Source: Gaiellasilicea sp035645095 (GTDB taxonomy: Bacteria > Actinomycetota > Thermoleophilia > Gaiellales > Gaiellaceae). Taken from it: a DNA stretch of 41,645 bases. The stretch spans positions 1 through 41,645 of the forward strand of contig DASQNG010000029.1 of assembly GCA_035645095.1 (NCBI GenBank). The letters run 5' to 3'. This document shows, piece after piece, positions 7,258 through 16,089 of this stretch. The position numbers and the translations under genes were made by a program. Numbering within the stretch: the first letter of the stretch is position 1; the number at the start of each line of letters is the position of its first letter. A model generated the notes under the pieces. It had not been told where the DNA came from. It did no database searches and saw only the letters and a list, made by a program, of their open reading frames with translations.

Positions 7258-9084
7258 ATGAACGACATCTTCGAGTCCGCCTTCGCGGAGCCGATGTCGC
7301 GGCGGAGGCTGATCCAGGCGATCGCAGCCGCAGGCGCCGCCACGTGGGTCGCCGGGAGCGCAACCGGTCGTGCGCTCGGGGCGACCTCCGACCACATCGT
7401 CCGCAACGACTTCGCGCACTTCCGCGCGATCGCGCCGAGCGCCGCAGACGCGCTCGAGGTGCCCGACGGCTACTCGGCCGACGTCGTGATCGCCTGGGGC
7501 GACGAGTTCGGCCCGGGCCTCCGGTTCGGCTACAACTGCGACTACTCCGCCTTCTACCCGCTGCAGGGAAAGACGGACGAGGGGTTGCTCTGGATCAACC
7601 ACGAGTACGTGATCCCCTTCTTCACGAGCGACTGGACGCGCGCGATGGACGCGAGCTGGAACCCGCGCACGACGCACCGCGCCCTGATGGAGCGCGAGAT
7701 GAAGGAGGTAGGCGGCTCGATCGTGCACGTCAAGCGGGCGTCCAACGGGAAGTGGAATGTGGTCGAAGGGTCACGCTACGGGCGCCGGTTCTACGGCGAC
7801 GGACCGGCGATCCCGTACGACGGCCCGGTCGCGCGCACGAGCCTCGTGCCGTCGTCCAACACGTCCCTGGGGACGCTCGCGAACTGCTCCGGCTGCCACA
7901 CGCCGTGGGGCACCGTCCTCTCCTGCGAGGAGAATTTCCAGAGCTACGGGCTGCGGCGGAACATGCCCTTCGCGCTCGGCTGGATCAAAGGGTCGGGGGC
8001 CTCGACGGAGGAGGTCAACTACTACATCGGGGAACCGGGCACGAACGTCGACGGCCAGCGCGTGACCGACCGCTGGCCGTTCTACGGCTACGTCACGGAG
8101 GTGGACCCCTACACCGGCGACGCGGTGAAGCACACGGCCCTCGGCCGGATCCACCACGAGAACGTGGCGCTCTGGATCGCCAAGGACGGACGCGTCGTCG
8201 CGTACACGGGGGACGACGCTCCGGCCGCCGACGGCTGCTTCTTCAAGTTCGTCTCGACGGGCAAGTGGCGCAAGGGGATGTCCCGCCAGGACGGGATGAA
8301 GTTGCTCTCGGACGGCCAGCTCTACGTCGCCAGGTGGTTCCCGGAGGCCAACGACCCGAACGTCCAGAACGGCCACGGCAAGTGGATTCCGCTGAACATG
8401 CGCGACCCGGAGGCGCTCGCCTTCACGACGGCCTGGATCGAGCAGAACATCGTCCCGGCCGAGAAGGCGAGGCTGTCGGAGTTCCGGGTGCCGCGTGCCG
8501 AGGACTGCGAGATCCTGCCGGGTGCGCCGCGCCGCGTACTCATCTCGCTCACGAGCGCGAAGGGACGACCGGCGGACCCCGACGCCTACGGCGTCGTGCG
8601 GCTGCTGCAGGAGGACACGGAGGATCCCGAGGGGGCGACGTTCAAGTGGGTCGACCTGCTCGAGGGCGGGCCGCAGACCGGGTTCGCGAATCCGGACAAC
8701 CTCGCCTTCTCCTCGCCGCGGGAGCTCTGGGTCGTGACGGACGTCTCGAGCTCGCGGCTCAACGTGCCGGGCCGGCACTTCGAGTTCCACGGGAACAACG
8801 CGCTCTTCTACGTGCCGCTGCGCGGCGCGAACGCGAAGACGGCGTTCCGGTTCGCGAACGGGCCGGTGGAGTCTGAGCTGACGGGGCCGACGTTCGTCCC
8901 GCAGCAGAAGACGCTCTTCCTGAACGTCCAGCACCCCGGCGAGGAGACGCCGAACAGGGCGGGGGCCGACCCGGGGAACCCGCAGACGTTCACGTCGTGG
9001 TGGCCGAGCGGGAACCGGACGGCGGGAACGGGCACGCCGGCGAAGCCGAAGCCCTCGCTCGTCGCGATCACGAAGCGGCGCTGA
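7258..9084 (+). CDS. phoX: PhoX-family alkaline phosphatase (DUF839), Tat-exported
   Basis: 608 aa. A Tat signal is seen at residues 14-42: SRRRLIQAIAAAGAA, a hydrophobic stretch, then ALGA. PhoX landmarks follow: LLWINHEY near 115, TPWGTVLSCEENF near 215 and GRIHHENVALW near 300. PhoX enzymes fold as a beta-propeller with iron and calcium and release phosphate from many phosphomonoesters outside the cell; export by Tat fits cytosolic folding with cofactors. The gene is alone on its strand with its own ribosome site. Its stop abuts the stop of the convergent CapD-type gene with no base between, so no terminator fits there. Phosphate regulation is likely from the family, though no Pho box was found. 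Confidence 0.88.
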   Translation: MNDIFESAFAEPMSRRRLIQAIAAAGAATWVAGSATGRALGATSDHIVRNDFAHFRAIAPSAADALEVPDGYSADVVIAWGDEFGPGLRFGYNCDYSAFYPLQGKTDEGLLWINHEYVIPFFTSDWTRAMDASWNPRTTHRALMEREMKEVGGSIVHVKRASNGKWNVVEGSRYGRRFYGDGPAIPYDGPVARTSLVPSSNTSLGTLANCSGCHTPWGTVLSCEENFQSYGLRRNMPFALGWIKGSGASTEEVNYYIGEPGTNVDGQRVTDRWPFYGYVTEVDPYTGDAVKHTALGRIHHENVALWIAKDGRVVAYTGDDAPAADGCFFKFVSTGKWRKGMSRQDGMKLLSDGQLYVARWFPEANDPNVQNGHGKWIPLNMRDPEALAFTTAWIEQNIVPAEKARLSEFRVPRAEDCEILPGAPRRVLISLTSAKGRPADPDAYGVVRLLQEDTEDPEGATFKWVDLLEGGPQTGFANPDNLAFSSPRELWVVTDVSSSRLNVPGRHFEFHGNNALFYVPLRGANAKTAFRFANGPVESELTGPTFVPQQKTLFLNVQHPGEETPNRAGADPGNPQTFTSWWPSGNRTAGTGTPAKPKPSLVAITKRR

Positions 9085-11019
9085 CTAAGGCGCGTCGGTC
9101 GGGGCGGGCGCCACGGTGGCGGCGCCCGTGTCGACCGACGGTGGCAGCGCCTCCTGCGTCGGGTCCGCGCCGCGCTGCCTCGGCTCGCGCACGATGGCGG
9201 CGAGGCGGCCGACGAGCCCGAGCGTGTCGCCCTCGTCCACGAGGCGCTCCAGCTCCGCGAGCTCCGAGTCGAGCCACTCCGGGTCGATCGAGTGCCGGCC
9301 GACACGGAGGATCGCCGGATGGTCGCTCGGCGTGACCTCCTCGCCCTCGGTCCAGAGCTCCTCGTGCAGCTTCTCGCCCGGCCGAGCGCCGACGACTTCC
9401 ACCGCGATGTCGCGCCCCGGCTCCTTGCCGGAGAGCCGGATCATCTGGTGCGCGAGGTCGAGGATCCGCACCGGCTCGCCCATGTCGAGCACGAAGACCT
9501 GGCCGGCGCCGCCGATCGCGCCGGCCTGGACGACGAGCTGCACGGCCTCCGGGATGGTCATGAAGTAGCGCGTCATCTCGGGGTGCGTCACCGTCACCGG
9601 CCCGCCCTTCGCGATCTGGCGGCGGAAGATCGGGATCACGGAGCCGGAGGAGCCGAGCACGTTGCCGAAGCGGACGGCGACGAAGCGGGTGGCGACGTCG
9701 GGCCGGGAGCCGATCGCCTCCACGATCCACTCGCACACCGCCTTCGACTGGCCCATCACGGTCTTGGCGTTGACGGCCTTGTCCGTGGAGATCAGCACGA
9801 ACCGCTCGACGCCGAACTCGATCGCGAGCTCGGCCGTCGTCCGCGTCGCGAGCGTGTTGTTGCGGACGGCTTCGATCGGATTCGACTCGATCAGCGGCAC
9901 GTGCTTGTACGCCGCCGCGTGGAAGACGACCGACGGGCGGTAGCTCTCGAACACCTGCCGCATCTTCGCCGCGTTCTTCACGTCGGCGAGCACGGGCAGC
10001 GCCGCCGGGAACCCCCGCTCGTCGACGAGCTCGCGCTCGATCTCGAAGAGCGCGGGCTCGGCGTGGTCGACGAGGACGAGCCGCGCCGGTGCGACGCGTG
10101 CGATCTGCCGGCAGAGCTCCGACCCGATCGAGCCCCCGGCGCCCGTCACGAGCACGGTCTCGCCGGCGAGGTACGCGGCGATCTGCTCGATGTCGACCTC
10201 CACCGGCTCGCGCCCCAGCACGTCCTCCACCTCGACCGGCCGGATCTGCCCGGCGAGGTCGAGGTCGCCCGAGATCAGCTCGTGCAGCCCCGGCAGCGTC
10301 TTCACCGGGATCCGCTCGTCGCGCGCGAGGTCGACGATCCGCTGCCGCACCTCGCCGGCGGCGGAAGGGATCGCGATCAGCAGCTCGTCCGGGCGCCGGT
10401 CGCGCAGGATGTGCCGCAGCTCGTCGGTCGTGCCGAGCACGCGGATGCCGTGCAGGCGCAGGTTCCGCTTGCGGGGGTCGTCGTCGATCAGGCCGATCGG
10501 CGTGTAGCCGAGGGCCGGCGTGCGGAGCATCTCCTTGATCATCAGCTGCGCGGCGTCGCCGGCGCCGACGACGATCACCTCTCGCCCGCGCGCCACGAGC
10601 GAGGACGTCTGCGGCCGCTCGATGATCGTCCGCGCGAGCATGCGCGAGGTGGCGACGAACGCGAGGGTCAAGAGCCAGTCGAGGACCCACACGACGCGCG
10701 GGACGGAGGCGACGTGGATCTCGAAGAAAGAGAAGACGAGGAACGCGAGCAGCGTCGCCGTGGTGACGCCGCGGAAGGCGCCCCACATGTCGCGCGTCGA
10801 GACGTACCGCCACCACCGGTTGTAGAAGCCGAAGAGCGCGAAGACGCCGATCTTGAGAACGACGAGCAGCGCGAGCACGCGCCACGTCAGGTACTCCTCG
10901 TAGTAGCTCGGGAGCCGCGGGTCGAAGCGCAGCTGGAAGGCGAGGAACCAGGCGCCCACGACGATCAGCGCGTCGGCGGCCAGCTGCGGCAGCCGGTGCC
11001 TCGTCACCGGGAACCTCAT
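9085..11019 (-). CDS. CapD/FlaA1-type nucleoside-diphosphate sugar 4,6-dehydratase with membrane domain
   Basis: 644 aa. About four N-terminal membrane spans (roughly 10-30, 46-66, 82-100, 108-126) precede a CoA-binding-like Rossmann domain (VVGAGDAA at 150-157) and a C-terminal SDR domain with GAGGSIG at 293-299, STDKA at 411-415 and MGQSK at 422-426. Met422 replaces the usual SDR tyrosine, as in the PglF/WbpM/CapD group, which converts UDP-GlcNAc to the 4-keto-6-deoxy sugar. The DegT aminotransferase 7 nt upstream is the natural next enzyme, which would make a UDP-amino-deoxy sugar for surface glycans. A tail of about 60 residues rich in Pro, Ala and Thr looks disordered. Confidence 0.88.
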   Translation of the reverse strand: MRFPVTRHRLPQLAADALIVVGAWFLAFQLRFDPRLPSYYEEYLTWRVLALLVVLKIGVFALFGFYNRWWRYVSTRDMWGAFRGVTTATLLAFLVFSFFEIHVASVPRVVWVLDWLLTLAFVATSRMLARTIIERPQTSSLVARGREVIVVGAGDAAQLMIKEMLRTPALGYTPIGLIDDDPRKRNLRLHGIRVLGTTDELRHILRDRRPDELLIAIPSAAGEVRQRIVDLARDERIPVKTLPGLHELISGDLDLAGQIRPVEVEDVLGREPVEVDIEQIAAYLAGETVLVTGAGGSIGSELCRQIARVAPARLVLVDHAEPALFEIERELVDERGFPAALPVLADVKNAAKMRQVFESYRPSVVFHAAAYKHVPLIESNPIEAVRNNTLATRTTAELAIEFGVERFVLISTDKAVNAKTVMGQSKAVCEWIVEAIGSRPDVATRFVAVRFGNVLGSSGSVIPIFRRQIAKGGPVTVTHPEMTRYFMTIPEAVQLVVQAGAIGGAGQVFVLDMGEPVRILDLAHQMIRLSGKEPGRDIAVEVVGARPGEKLHEELWTEGEEVTPSDHPAILRVGRHSIDPEWLDSELAELERLVDEGDTLGLVGRLAAIVREPRQRGADPTQEALPPSVDTGAATVAPAPTDAP

Positions 11020-11026
11020 CTGGCCG

Positions 11027-12127
11027 CTACCGCGCGGATGCGACGCCGACGGCGTCCAGCACCGTCTCGACGATCCGCTCCTGCTGCTCGGTGCCGATCC
11101 CCGCCCACAGCGGGAACGCGAGGTTCTCGGCCGCGGCCCGCTCCGTCTCGGGCAGCGACCCGGGCTCGTAGCCGAGGTACCGGAGCGCCGGCTGCAGGTG
11201 GAGCGGCGTCACGTAGTACGACGCGCACGCGATCTCGCGCTCCTTCAGCGCGGCCGCAATGCGCGCGCGCTCCCGCGTGCGGACGACGTACAGGTGGTAG
11301 ACGTGCCCCGGCTCGTCGGGCGGCACCTCGACCGCGTCGCCGAGACCGAGCTCGCCGTAGCGCGCGGCCGCCTCCCGCCGCGCCGCGTTCCACCCGTCCA
11401 GGTGCGGCAGCGAGACGCGCAGGAACGCCGCCTGGAGCGCGTCGAGCCGCGAGTTCGTGCCGACGAGCTCGAACGTCGTCTTCTCCTTCGAGCCGTGGAA
11501 GCGGAGCATCCGCAGCCGCTCCGCCACGTCGGCCTCGAGGCAGGCGACGAGCCCGCCGTCGCCGAGGGCGAAGAGGTTCTTCGTCGGGAAGAAGCTGAAC
11601 GTCGAGCAGGCTCCGGTCGTCGCCGTCCCCTCAGCGCCGAAGGCCTGCGCCGCGTCCTCGACGAGCGGCGGCCCGAGCAGTGCGAGCTCGACGAGCGCCG
11701 CGGGGCGCCCGAAGAGGTGCACGGGCATGACCGCCCTCGTGCGCGGCGTGATGCGTCGCTCGACGTCGGCGGGGTCGAGGTTCAGCGTCACCGGGTCGAT
11801 GTCCGCGAAGACCGGGGTGGCGCCGGCGCGGACGATCGCCTCGGCCGTCGCGTAGAAGGTGAAGGCGGGGCAGATCACCTCGTCGGCGGCTCCGCCGCCC
11901 GCTCGCCCGATCCCGAGCGCCTCGAGCGCGAGCACGAGCGCGTCGGTGCCGTTCGCGACGCCAACCGCGTGCGGCACGCCGAGGTAGGCCGCCGCCTCCT
12001 CCTCGAACGCCGTGACCTCCGGGCCGAAGATGAAGCGGCCCGATTCGAGCACCCGTTCGAAGGCGGCCCGGAACTCCGGCACGAGCGGCGCGTACTGGGC
12101 TTTGACGTCGACGAGCGGGATCGTCAC
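11027..12127 (-). CDS. DegT/DnrJ/EryC1/StrS family sugar aminotransferase
   Basis: 366 aa, GTG start overlapping the DedA stop by 4 nt (GTGA). It is a PLP-dependent enzyme of fold type I: ANGTDALVLAL near 58-68 binds cofactor phosphate, VEDAAQAFGA near 156-165 holds D158 that pairs with the pyridine nitrogen, and FFPTKNLFALGDGG near 179-192 holds the Schiff-base lysine K183. The start IPLVDVKAQYAPLVPEF is typical of the family. These enzymes put an amino group from glutamate onto keto sugars. With the dehydratase just downstream it should act on that enzyme's 4-keto product. The final sugar is unknown. Confidence 0.88.
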   Translation of the reverse strand: MTIPLVDVKAQYAPLVPEFRAAFERVLESGRFIFGPEVTAFEEEAAAYLGVPHAVGVANGTDALVLALEALGIGRAGGGAADEVICPAFTFYATAEAIVRAGATPVFADIDPVTLNLDPADVERRITPRTRAVMPVHLFGRPAALVELALLGPPLVEDAAQAFGAEGTATTGACSTFSFFPTKNLFALGDGGLVACLEADVAERLRMLRFHGSKEKTTFELVGTNSRLDALQAAFLRVSLPHLDGWNAARREAAARYGELGLGDAVEVPPDEPGHVYHLYVVRTRERARIAAALKEREIACASYYVTPLHLQPALRYLGYEPGSLPETERAAAENLAFPLWAGIGTEQQERIVETVLDAVGVASAR

Positions 12128-12819
12128 GACGCGTCAGTGTAACCCGGCTCCGCGGACGTCCTGCGGCGCCGCACGAGCCTCCAGGCGAGGTAGGCGAGCG
12201 CGAGGGCGATCAGCGCGGCGATCCCGTACTCGACGTAGCGGAACGCGTGGTGGAACTCCTCCCAGCGCGAGCCGAACCACCAGCCGGCCGCTGCGAAGGC
12301 GAAGCACCACAGCGTCGAGCCGAGCAACGTCAGCGCCGTGTAGAGCCCGAGCGGCTGGCGGAAGACGCCTGCCGGGATCGAGACGAAGGAGCGGACGACC
12401 GGTGAGACGCGGCCGACGAAGACGCCGAGGGCGCCCCAGCGCTCGAACCACGCCTCGGCGCGCGCGAGCCGCTTCTCGTTCAGGTGCACCCAGCGGCCGT
12501 GCCGCTCGAGGAACGGCCTGCCGCCGGCAGCGCCGATCCACCAGCCGAGGACGGCTCCGACCGTGTAGCCGACCGAGCCCGCCGTCGCCATCGCCAGGTA
12601 CGCCGGCAGCCCCTCGTCGAAACGGTGGCCGAAGAGGACGGTGCCCTGCCCGGCGAACGCGCCCGCGGCGACGGCGCCGGCGTACACCATCACGAGTTCG
12701 CTCGCCGCCGGGAAGACGGCGTCGAGCAGCATCAGCAGGAAGACCGCGTAGAGCCCGTGGTCGCCGATGAGCGCCGTGAGGAGGTCGGTGATGTGGCTGA
12801 GGACGGAGGCGACCGGCAC
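12124..12819 (-). CDS. DedA family membrane protein
   Basis: 231 aa, GTG start. It has the DedA (SNARE-associated Golgi) core: an early acidic site LLLMLLDAVFPAASELVM near 28-45, GYTVGAVLGWWIG in the middle, the basic motif FVGRVSPVVRSFVSIPAG near 133-151, and 4-5 hydrophobic segments ending with a basic tail. DedA proteins are inner-membrane transporters; several recycle undecaprenyl phosphate or flip phospholipids. That would fit a glycan operon that consumes this lipid carrier, though the exact substrate is inference. It lies 10 nt after the phosphodiester glycosidase and overlaps the aminotransferase start. Confidence 0.85.
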   Translation of the reverse strand: MPVASVLSHITDLLTALIGDHGLYAVFLLMLLDAVFPAASELVMVYAGAVAAGAFAGQGTVLFGHRFDEGLPAYLAMATAGSVGYTVGAVLGWWIGAAGGRPFLERHGRWVHLNEKRLARAEAWFERWGALGVFVGRVSPVVRSFVSIPAGVFRQPLGLYTALTLLGSTLWCFAFAAAGWWFGSRWEEFHHAFRYVEYGIAALIALALAYLAWRLVRRRRTSAEPGYTDAS

Positions 12820-12826
12820 GGCCGCG

Positions 12827-12832
12827 ACTCTA
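12827..12832 (-). promoter_or_regulatory. Putative leaderless -10 for DedA, overlapping the upstream stop codon
   Basis: TAGAGT on the minus strand, 7 nt before the GTG at 12819. Its TAG is the stop codon of the upstream glycosidase gene. The surrounding 16 nt (12821-12836) are identical to 25556-25571 before another gene. Confidence 0.4.
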
Positions 12833-14632
12833 GCCGCCCGGCTGCGCGGGCTTCGCCGGCGCCTTCGGCTTCGGCGGCGGCGGGCGGACGACGGTGAACG
12901 GCCCGCTCGTCACCTCGACGGCGCCGAGCGCGTTCGTGGCCCGGAACCGGAGCACGTACCGGCCGGCGTAGACGAGGCTCTTGCCGCCGGCCGCGGTGCC
13001 CGCCCACTCGACGAGGAAGCGCCCGGCCGGCGCCTGCCGCACCGCCGCGACGGCGACACGCACGCCGGTGAGGGTCTCGACGGTGGCCGAGACCCGCGCG
13101 GGCCGCGTCAGCGTCACGCCGGCTCGCAGCCGCTGCCCGGCCTTCGGGCGGACGAGGATGCGAGACGACGCGAGCTTCACGAAGCCGAGCGTGTTGTTCA
13201 CGGTGAACGTCTGGCGGGACGTGGAGGTGCGGCCGAGGTCGTCCGTCGCGGAGACGTCCAGCCGCCAGCGACCCTCGGCAGGAGCAGGCGGCGGCGCTGC
13301 CGGGTCGGCCGGCGGCCGCGGCGCCGGCGGGAACGCGACCGGGTACGTGGCGGCGGCGCGCGGGCCGCTCTCGGAGAAGGCGACGCTGCCGTTCGGCGCC
13401 GTCAGCCTCACCGTCACGTCCGACTGCCGGACGACCTTGTAGGCGAGGCGCTGCGCCTCGTCGACACCGTCGCCGTTCGGCGAGACGACGGGCACTGCGG
13501 GCGGCGTGTAGACGCCGAAGTACATGAGCTGCAGCGACGTCGCGACCGCCCGCTCGCCGCCCGGATCGGACGGGCGATTGAGGACCGTCCCGTCGAAGGC
13601 GAGGGTGCTGCTCCCTCCCGCGTCGAGGGCCGAGGCCGTGACGGAACCGAGGCGCACCATCGTCTGCGCGAGCTCGAAGTTCGTCATGCCGACGCTGTAG
13701 CCGGCGCGGCGGCCGTCCGTCACCACCAGCAGGATCCGTCCGTCGCGCAGCTGCCCGACGGCCGTCCGCGGGTTGCGTGGCACGAGCTGCGTGGAAGAGA
13801 ACGCCTCCAGGGAGCGGAAGATCGGCGCGCCCTCCCGGACGATCACCGGGCCGCCGCCGATCGCGTTCACGATCCCCGTCCATTCCGGGCGGAAGATGAC
13901 GCGCAGCGCGATCGTCGTCCCGATGGGAGCCTCCTCCGCGAGCCGCTGCGCCGCGGTGCCGCGTGCGACGAGCACGGCCCCGCCCGGGGGAATCGCGGTT
14001 CCGCCGGAGCCGGCGACAACGTGCACCACCGGCGCGGCGAGATCAGTGTTGGCCGTCGTCGGCGGCAGCGGGTGGAGAACGACCTCCGTCACGCCGGCCT
14101 GCACCGGCGTCGCAGCGCCGTACGCGGGCGTGAAGAGCGCGATGCCGTTCGTCCCCGGCACCTGGTTCAGGTCGTTCAGCGGCCGTCGCTGGCCGGTTCC
14201 GCGCCAGGTGCCGAAGAACTCGATCCGGCGCACGTCGATCGCTCCCTCGGGCGTGATGCCGACGCTCGAGCGGTCGCCGTAGGGCGGGTTGTCGACCACG
14301 CCGTCGCGGACGAGGACGCCACTGGGGCGGCCGCTCGACCAGTTGAACATGTCGCCGTTGACGCCGACCATCGTCGCCGCCGGGGAGAGCCGCTTCTGCA
14401 TCGCGCTGACCCGCTCCGTTCCGACGATCGTCTCGCGCGAGAGGACGGGCTTCAGCGCGTACAGCCCCGTCGGGCGCGGGCCCGTGACGACGTGCAGGGC
14501 GACCGGGCCGCTAGGCGTGAACTGGACGGCGCGCTCGTACGTCACCCCGGGTAGGAGCGTTGTCTGCTGCGCCGACGCGGTCGCTGCGAGCGCGAGCGTG
14601 GCGACGGTGGCGATGAGAAGGCTGCGCAGCAC
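12830..14632 (-). CDS. Secreted phosphodiester glycosidase family protein (NAGPA-like) with C-terminal Ig-like domains
   Basis: 600 aa from the GTG at 14632; the frame stays open 25 codons further upstream, but the chosen start gives a clean signal peptide (VLRSLLIATVATLALAATASA, cut before QQ). The NAGPA/DUF2233 domain covers about 60-400, with VNGDMF, NPRTAVGQ and the signature LDAGGSSTLAFDG. The family removes GlcNAc or similar groups from phosphodiester-linked sugars, and bacterial members act on the envelope. A stretch beginning SPNGDGVDEAQRL marks a FlgD/CHU_C-type Ig-like domain; a second beta-rich part follows. The C-terminus is a Pro/Lys-rich tail, perhaps wall-associated. It leads the operon with DedA, aminotransferase and CapD-type dehydratase. 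Confidence 0.8.
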   Translation of the reverse strand: MLRSLLIATVATLALAATASAQQTTLLPGVTYERAVQFTPSGPVALHVVTGPRPTGLYALKPVLSRETIVGTERVSAMQKRLSPAATMVGVNGDMFNWSSGRPSGVLVRDGVVDNPPYGDRSSVGITPEGAIDVRRIEFFGTWRGTGQRRPLNDLNQVPGTNGIALFTPAYGAATPVQAGVTEVVLHPLPPTTANTDLAAPVVHVVAGSGGTAIPPGGAVLVARGTAAQRLAEEAPIGTTIALRVIFRPEWTGIVNAIGGGPVIVREGAPIFRSLEAFSSTQLVPRNPRTAVGQLRDGRILLVVTDGRRAGYSVGMTNFELAQTMVRLGSVTASALDAGGSSTLAFDGTVLNRPSDPGGERAVATSLQLMYFGVYTPPAVPVVSPNGDGVDEAQRLAYKVVRQSDVTVRLTAPNGSVAFSESGPRAAATYPVAFPPAPRPPADPAAPPPAPAEGRWRLDVSATDDLGRTSTSRQTFTVNNTLGFVKLASSRILVRPKAGQRLRAGVTLTRPARVSATVETLTGVRVAVAAVRQAPAGRFLVEWAGTAAGGKSLVYAGRYVLRFRATNALGAVEVTSGPFTVVRPPPPKPKAPAKPAQPGG

Positions 14633-14727
14633 GGGGACCCCGGCCGAGGGTACCTCAGGCGCGGCCCGAGTTTGCAGCGGTTTACCGAATCCGAACGAGG
14701 CGGGCACCTCGGACGGGCACGGGCAGC

Positions 14728-14733
14728 TACGTT
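14728..14733 (+). promoter_or_regulatory. Putative -10 of a leaderless promoter for the radical SAM-mqnC operon
   Basis: TACGTT, 6 nt before the ATG at 14740, with no Shine-Dalgarno sequence in between. It lies in the 107-nt gap shared with the divergent glycosidase gene. No clear -35 seen. Confidence 0.4.
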
Positions 14734-14739
14734 GACGGC

Positions 14740-16089
14740 ATGAGCACCTCCGCCGCGGCGTCGCGCACGGCCCTCGTCGAGCGGCTGATCGCCCGGTTCC
14801 CGCACATTCCCCCGGAGGCCGTGCTCAAGGAGGACCTGCTGCGGACGGGGATCGCGTTCGACGACTCCGCGCTCACCGACAACCTCGACGGCGAGGTGAA
14901 GCCGAAGTCGTACTTCATCTTCTCGTTCGACCAGAAGCCGCTCGCAGAGCTCGGCGAGGCCGCGCGGCGGCGGCCGCCGGAGGAGATCGCCCTCACGGGC
15001 GGCCCGTACGGGCTGCGGCGCACGATCGTCTCCGTCCGCGTCAACCCTGGCTCCCCCTACCTCGTCGCACGGGGCGACGACGGAGGCCTCCGCCTCTCGC
15101 TCGAGGACGCCGCTGTGGCGGACGTCGGCCTGCCGCCGATGCCCGAGTACTACCGGCACACGCTCCGGAACGGGAAGACGGTGCTGGAGACGGCGCCGAC
15201 GATCCAGTGGGGCTACCTGATCTACCTCACGGTGCTCCGCCTCTGCCAGTACTTTGGCGCCAAGGAGGAGTGCGGCTTCTGCGACATCAACCACAACTGG
15301 CGCCAGCACAAGCGGGAGGGGCGGCCCTACACCGGGGTGAAGCCGGTCGAGGACGTGCTGGAGGCGCTCGCGCTGATCGACCGCTACGACGTCGACGCGA
15401 CGACACGCGCCTACACGCTCACGGGCGGCTCGGTCACGAGCACGGTCGACGGGCTCGCGGAGGCCGACTTCTACGGCCGCTACGCGCGGGCGATCGAGCA
15501 GCGGTTCCCGAACCGGTGGATCGGCAAGGTCGTCGCTCAGGCCCTCCCGAAGGCCGACGTGCAGCGCTTCAAGGACTACGGGATCGCGATCTACCACCCG
15601 AACTACGAGGTGTGGGACGAGCGGCTGTTCCGGCTCATCTCCCCGGGCAAGGAGCGTTACGTCGGCCGCGACGAGTGGCACCGGCGGATCTTCGACGCCG
15701 CCGAGGTGTTCGGGGCCCGCTACGTGATCCCGAACTTCGTTGCGGGCGTCGAGCTGGCGAAACCCTTCGGCTTCGCAACGATCGACGAGGCCATCGCATC
15801 GACGACCGAGGGGCTCGACCACTTCATGAGCCGCGGCATCACGCCGCGCTTCACCACGTGGTGCCCGGAGCCGACGACGCCGCTGGGGCGCGACAACCCC
15901 GACGGCGCGCCGCTCGAGTACCACATCCGGCTGCTCGAGGCGTACCGCGAGACGCTCGAGCGGCACGGCCTGAAGCCGCCGCCCGGGTACGGCGTCGCCG
16001 GCGCCGGCAAGGCGGTCTTCTCGGTCAGCTCGTTCATGGACACGCTGGCGCCCGAAGCGGTAACGGTCGAGGAGGCGGTGCCGGCGTGA
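14740..16089 (+). CDS. Radical SAM protein of unknown function, linked to mqnC
   Basis: 449 aa. Three cysteines at C169, C178 and C181 (LCQYFGAKEECGFCDIN) form C-x8-C-x2-C instead of the usual CxxxCxxC, in the position of a radical SAM cluster ahead of a TIM-barrel-like region. A further 150 residues precede the cluster, with no family I recognise. TLTGGSVTST near 226-235 may be the glycine-rich SAM-contact strand. It overlaps mqnC by 4 nt, so it is translated with the futalosine-pathway cyclase and may act in menaquinone synthesis or a linked step. It is not MqnE or MqnC by motif. The radical SAM assignment is likely but rests on the cysteine pattern and context; the reaction is unknown. Confidence 0.75.
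   Translation: MSTSAAASRTALVERLIARFPHIPPEAVLKEDLLRTGIAFDDSALTDNLDGEVKPKSYFIFSFDQKPLAELGEAARRRPPEEIALTGGPYGLRRTIVSVRVNPGSPYLVARGDDGGLRLSLEDAAVADVGLPPMPEYYRHTLRNGKTVLETAPTIQWGYLIYLTVLRLCQYFGAKEECGFCDINHNWRQHKREGRPYTGVKPVEDVLEALALIDRYDVDATTRAYTLTGGSVTSTVDGLAEADFYGRYARAIEQRFPNRWIGKVVAQALPKADVQRFKDYGIAIYHPNYEVWDERLFRLISPGKERYVGRDEWHRRIFDAAEVFGARYVIPNFVAGVELAKPFGFATIDEAIASTTEGLDHFMSRGITPRFTTWCPEPTTPLGRDNPDGAPLEYHIRLLEAYRETLERHGLKPPPGYGVAGAGKAVFSVSSFMDTLAPEAVTVEEAVPA

Noticed and set aside
9292..11598. Long plus-strand frame across the CapD-type and aminotransferase genes
   Set aside because: Shadow of two clear minus-strand genes; composition is extreme in Arg, Asp and His.
14740..16089. Naming the radical SAM protein MqnE (aminofutalosine synthase)
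   Set aside because: MqnE has CxxxCxxC; this protein has C-x8-C-x2-C and a long unrelated N-terminal part.
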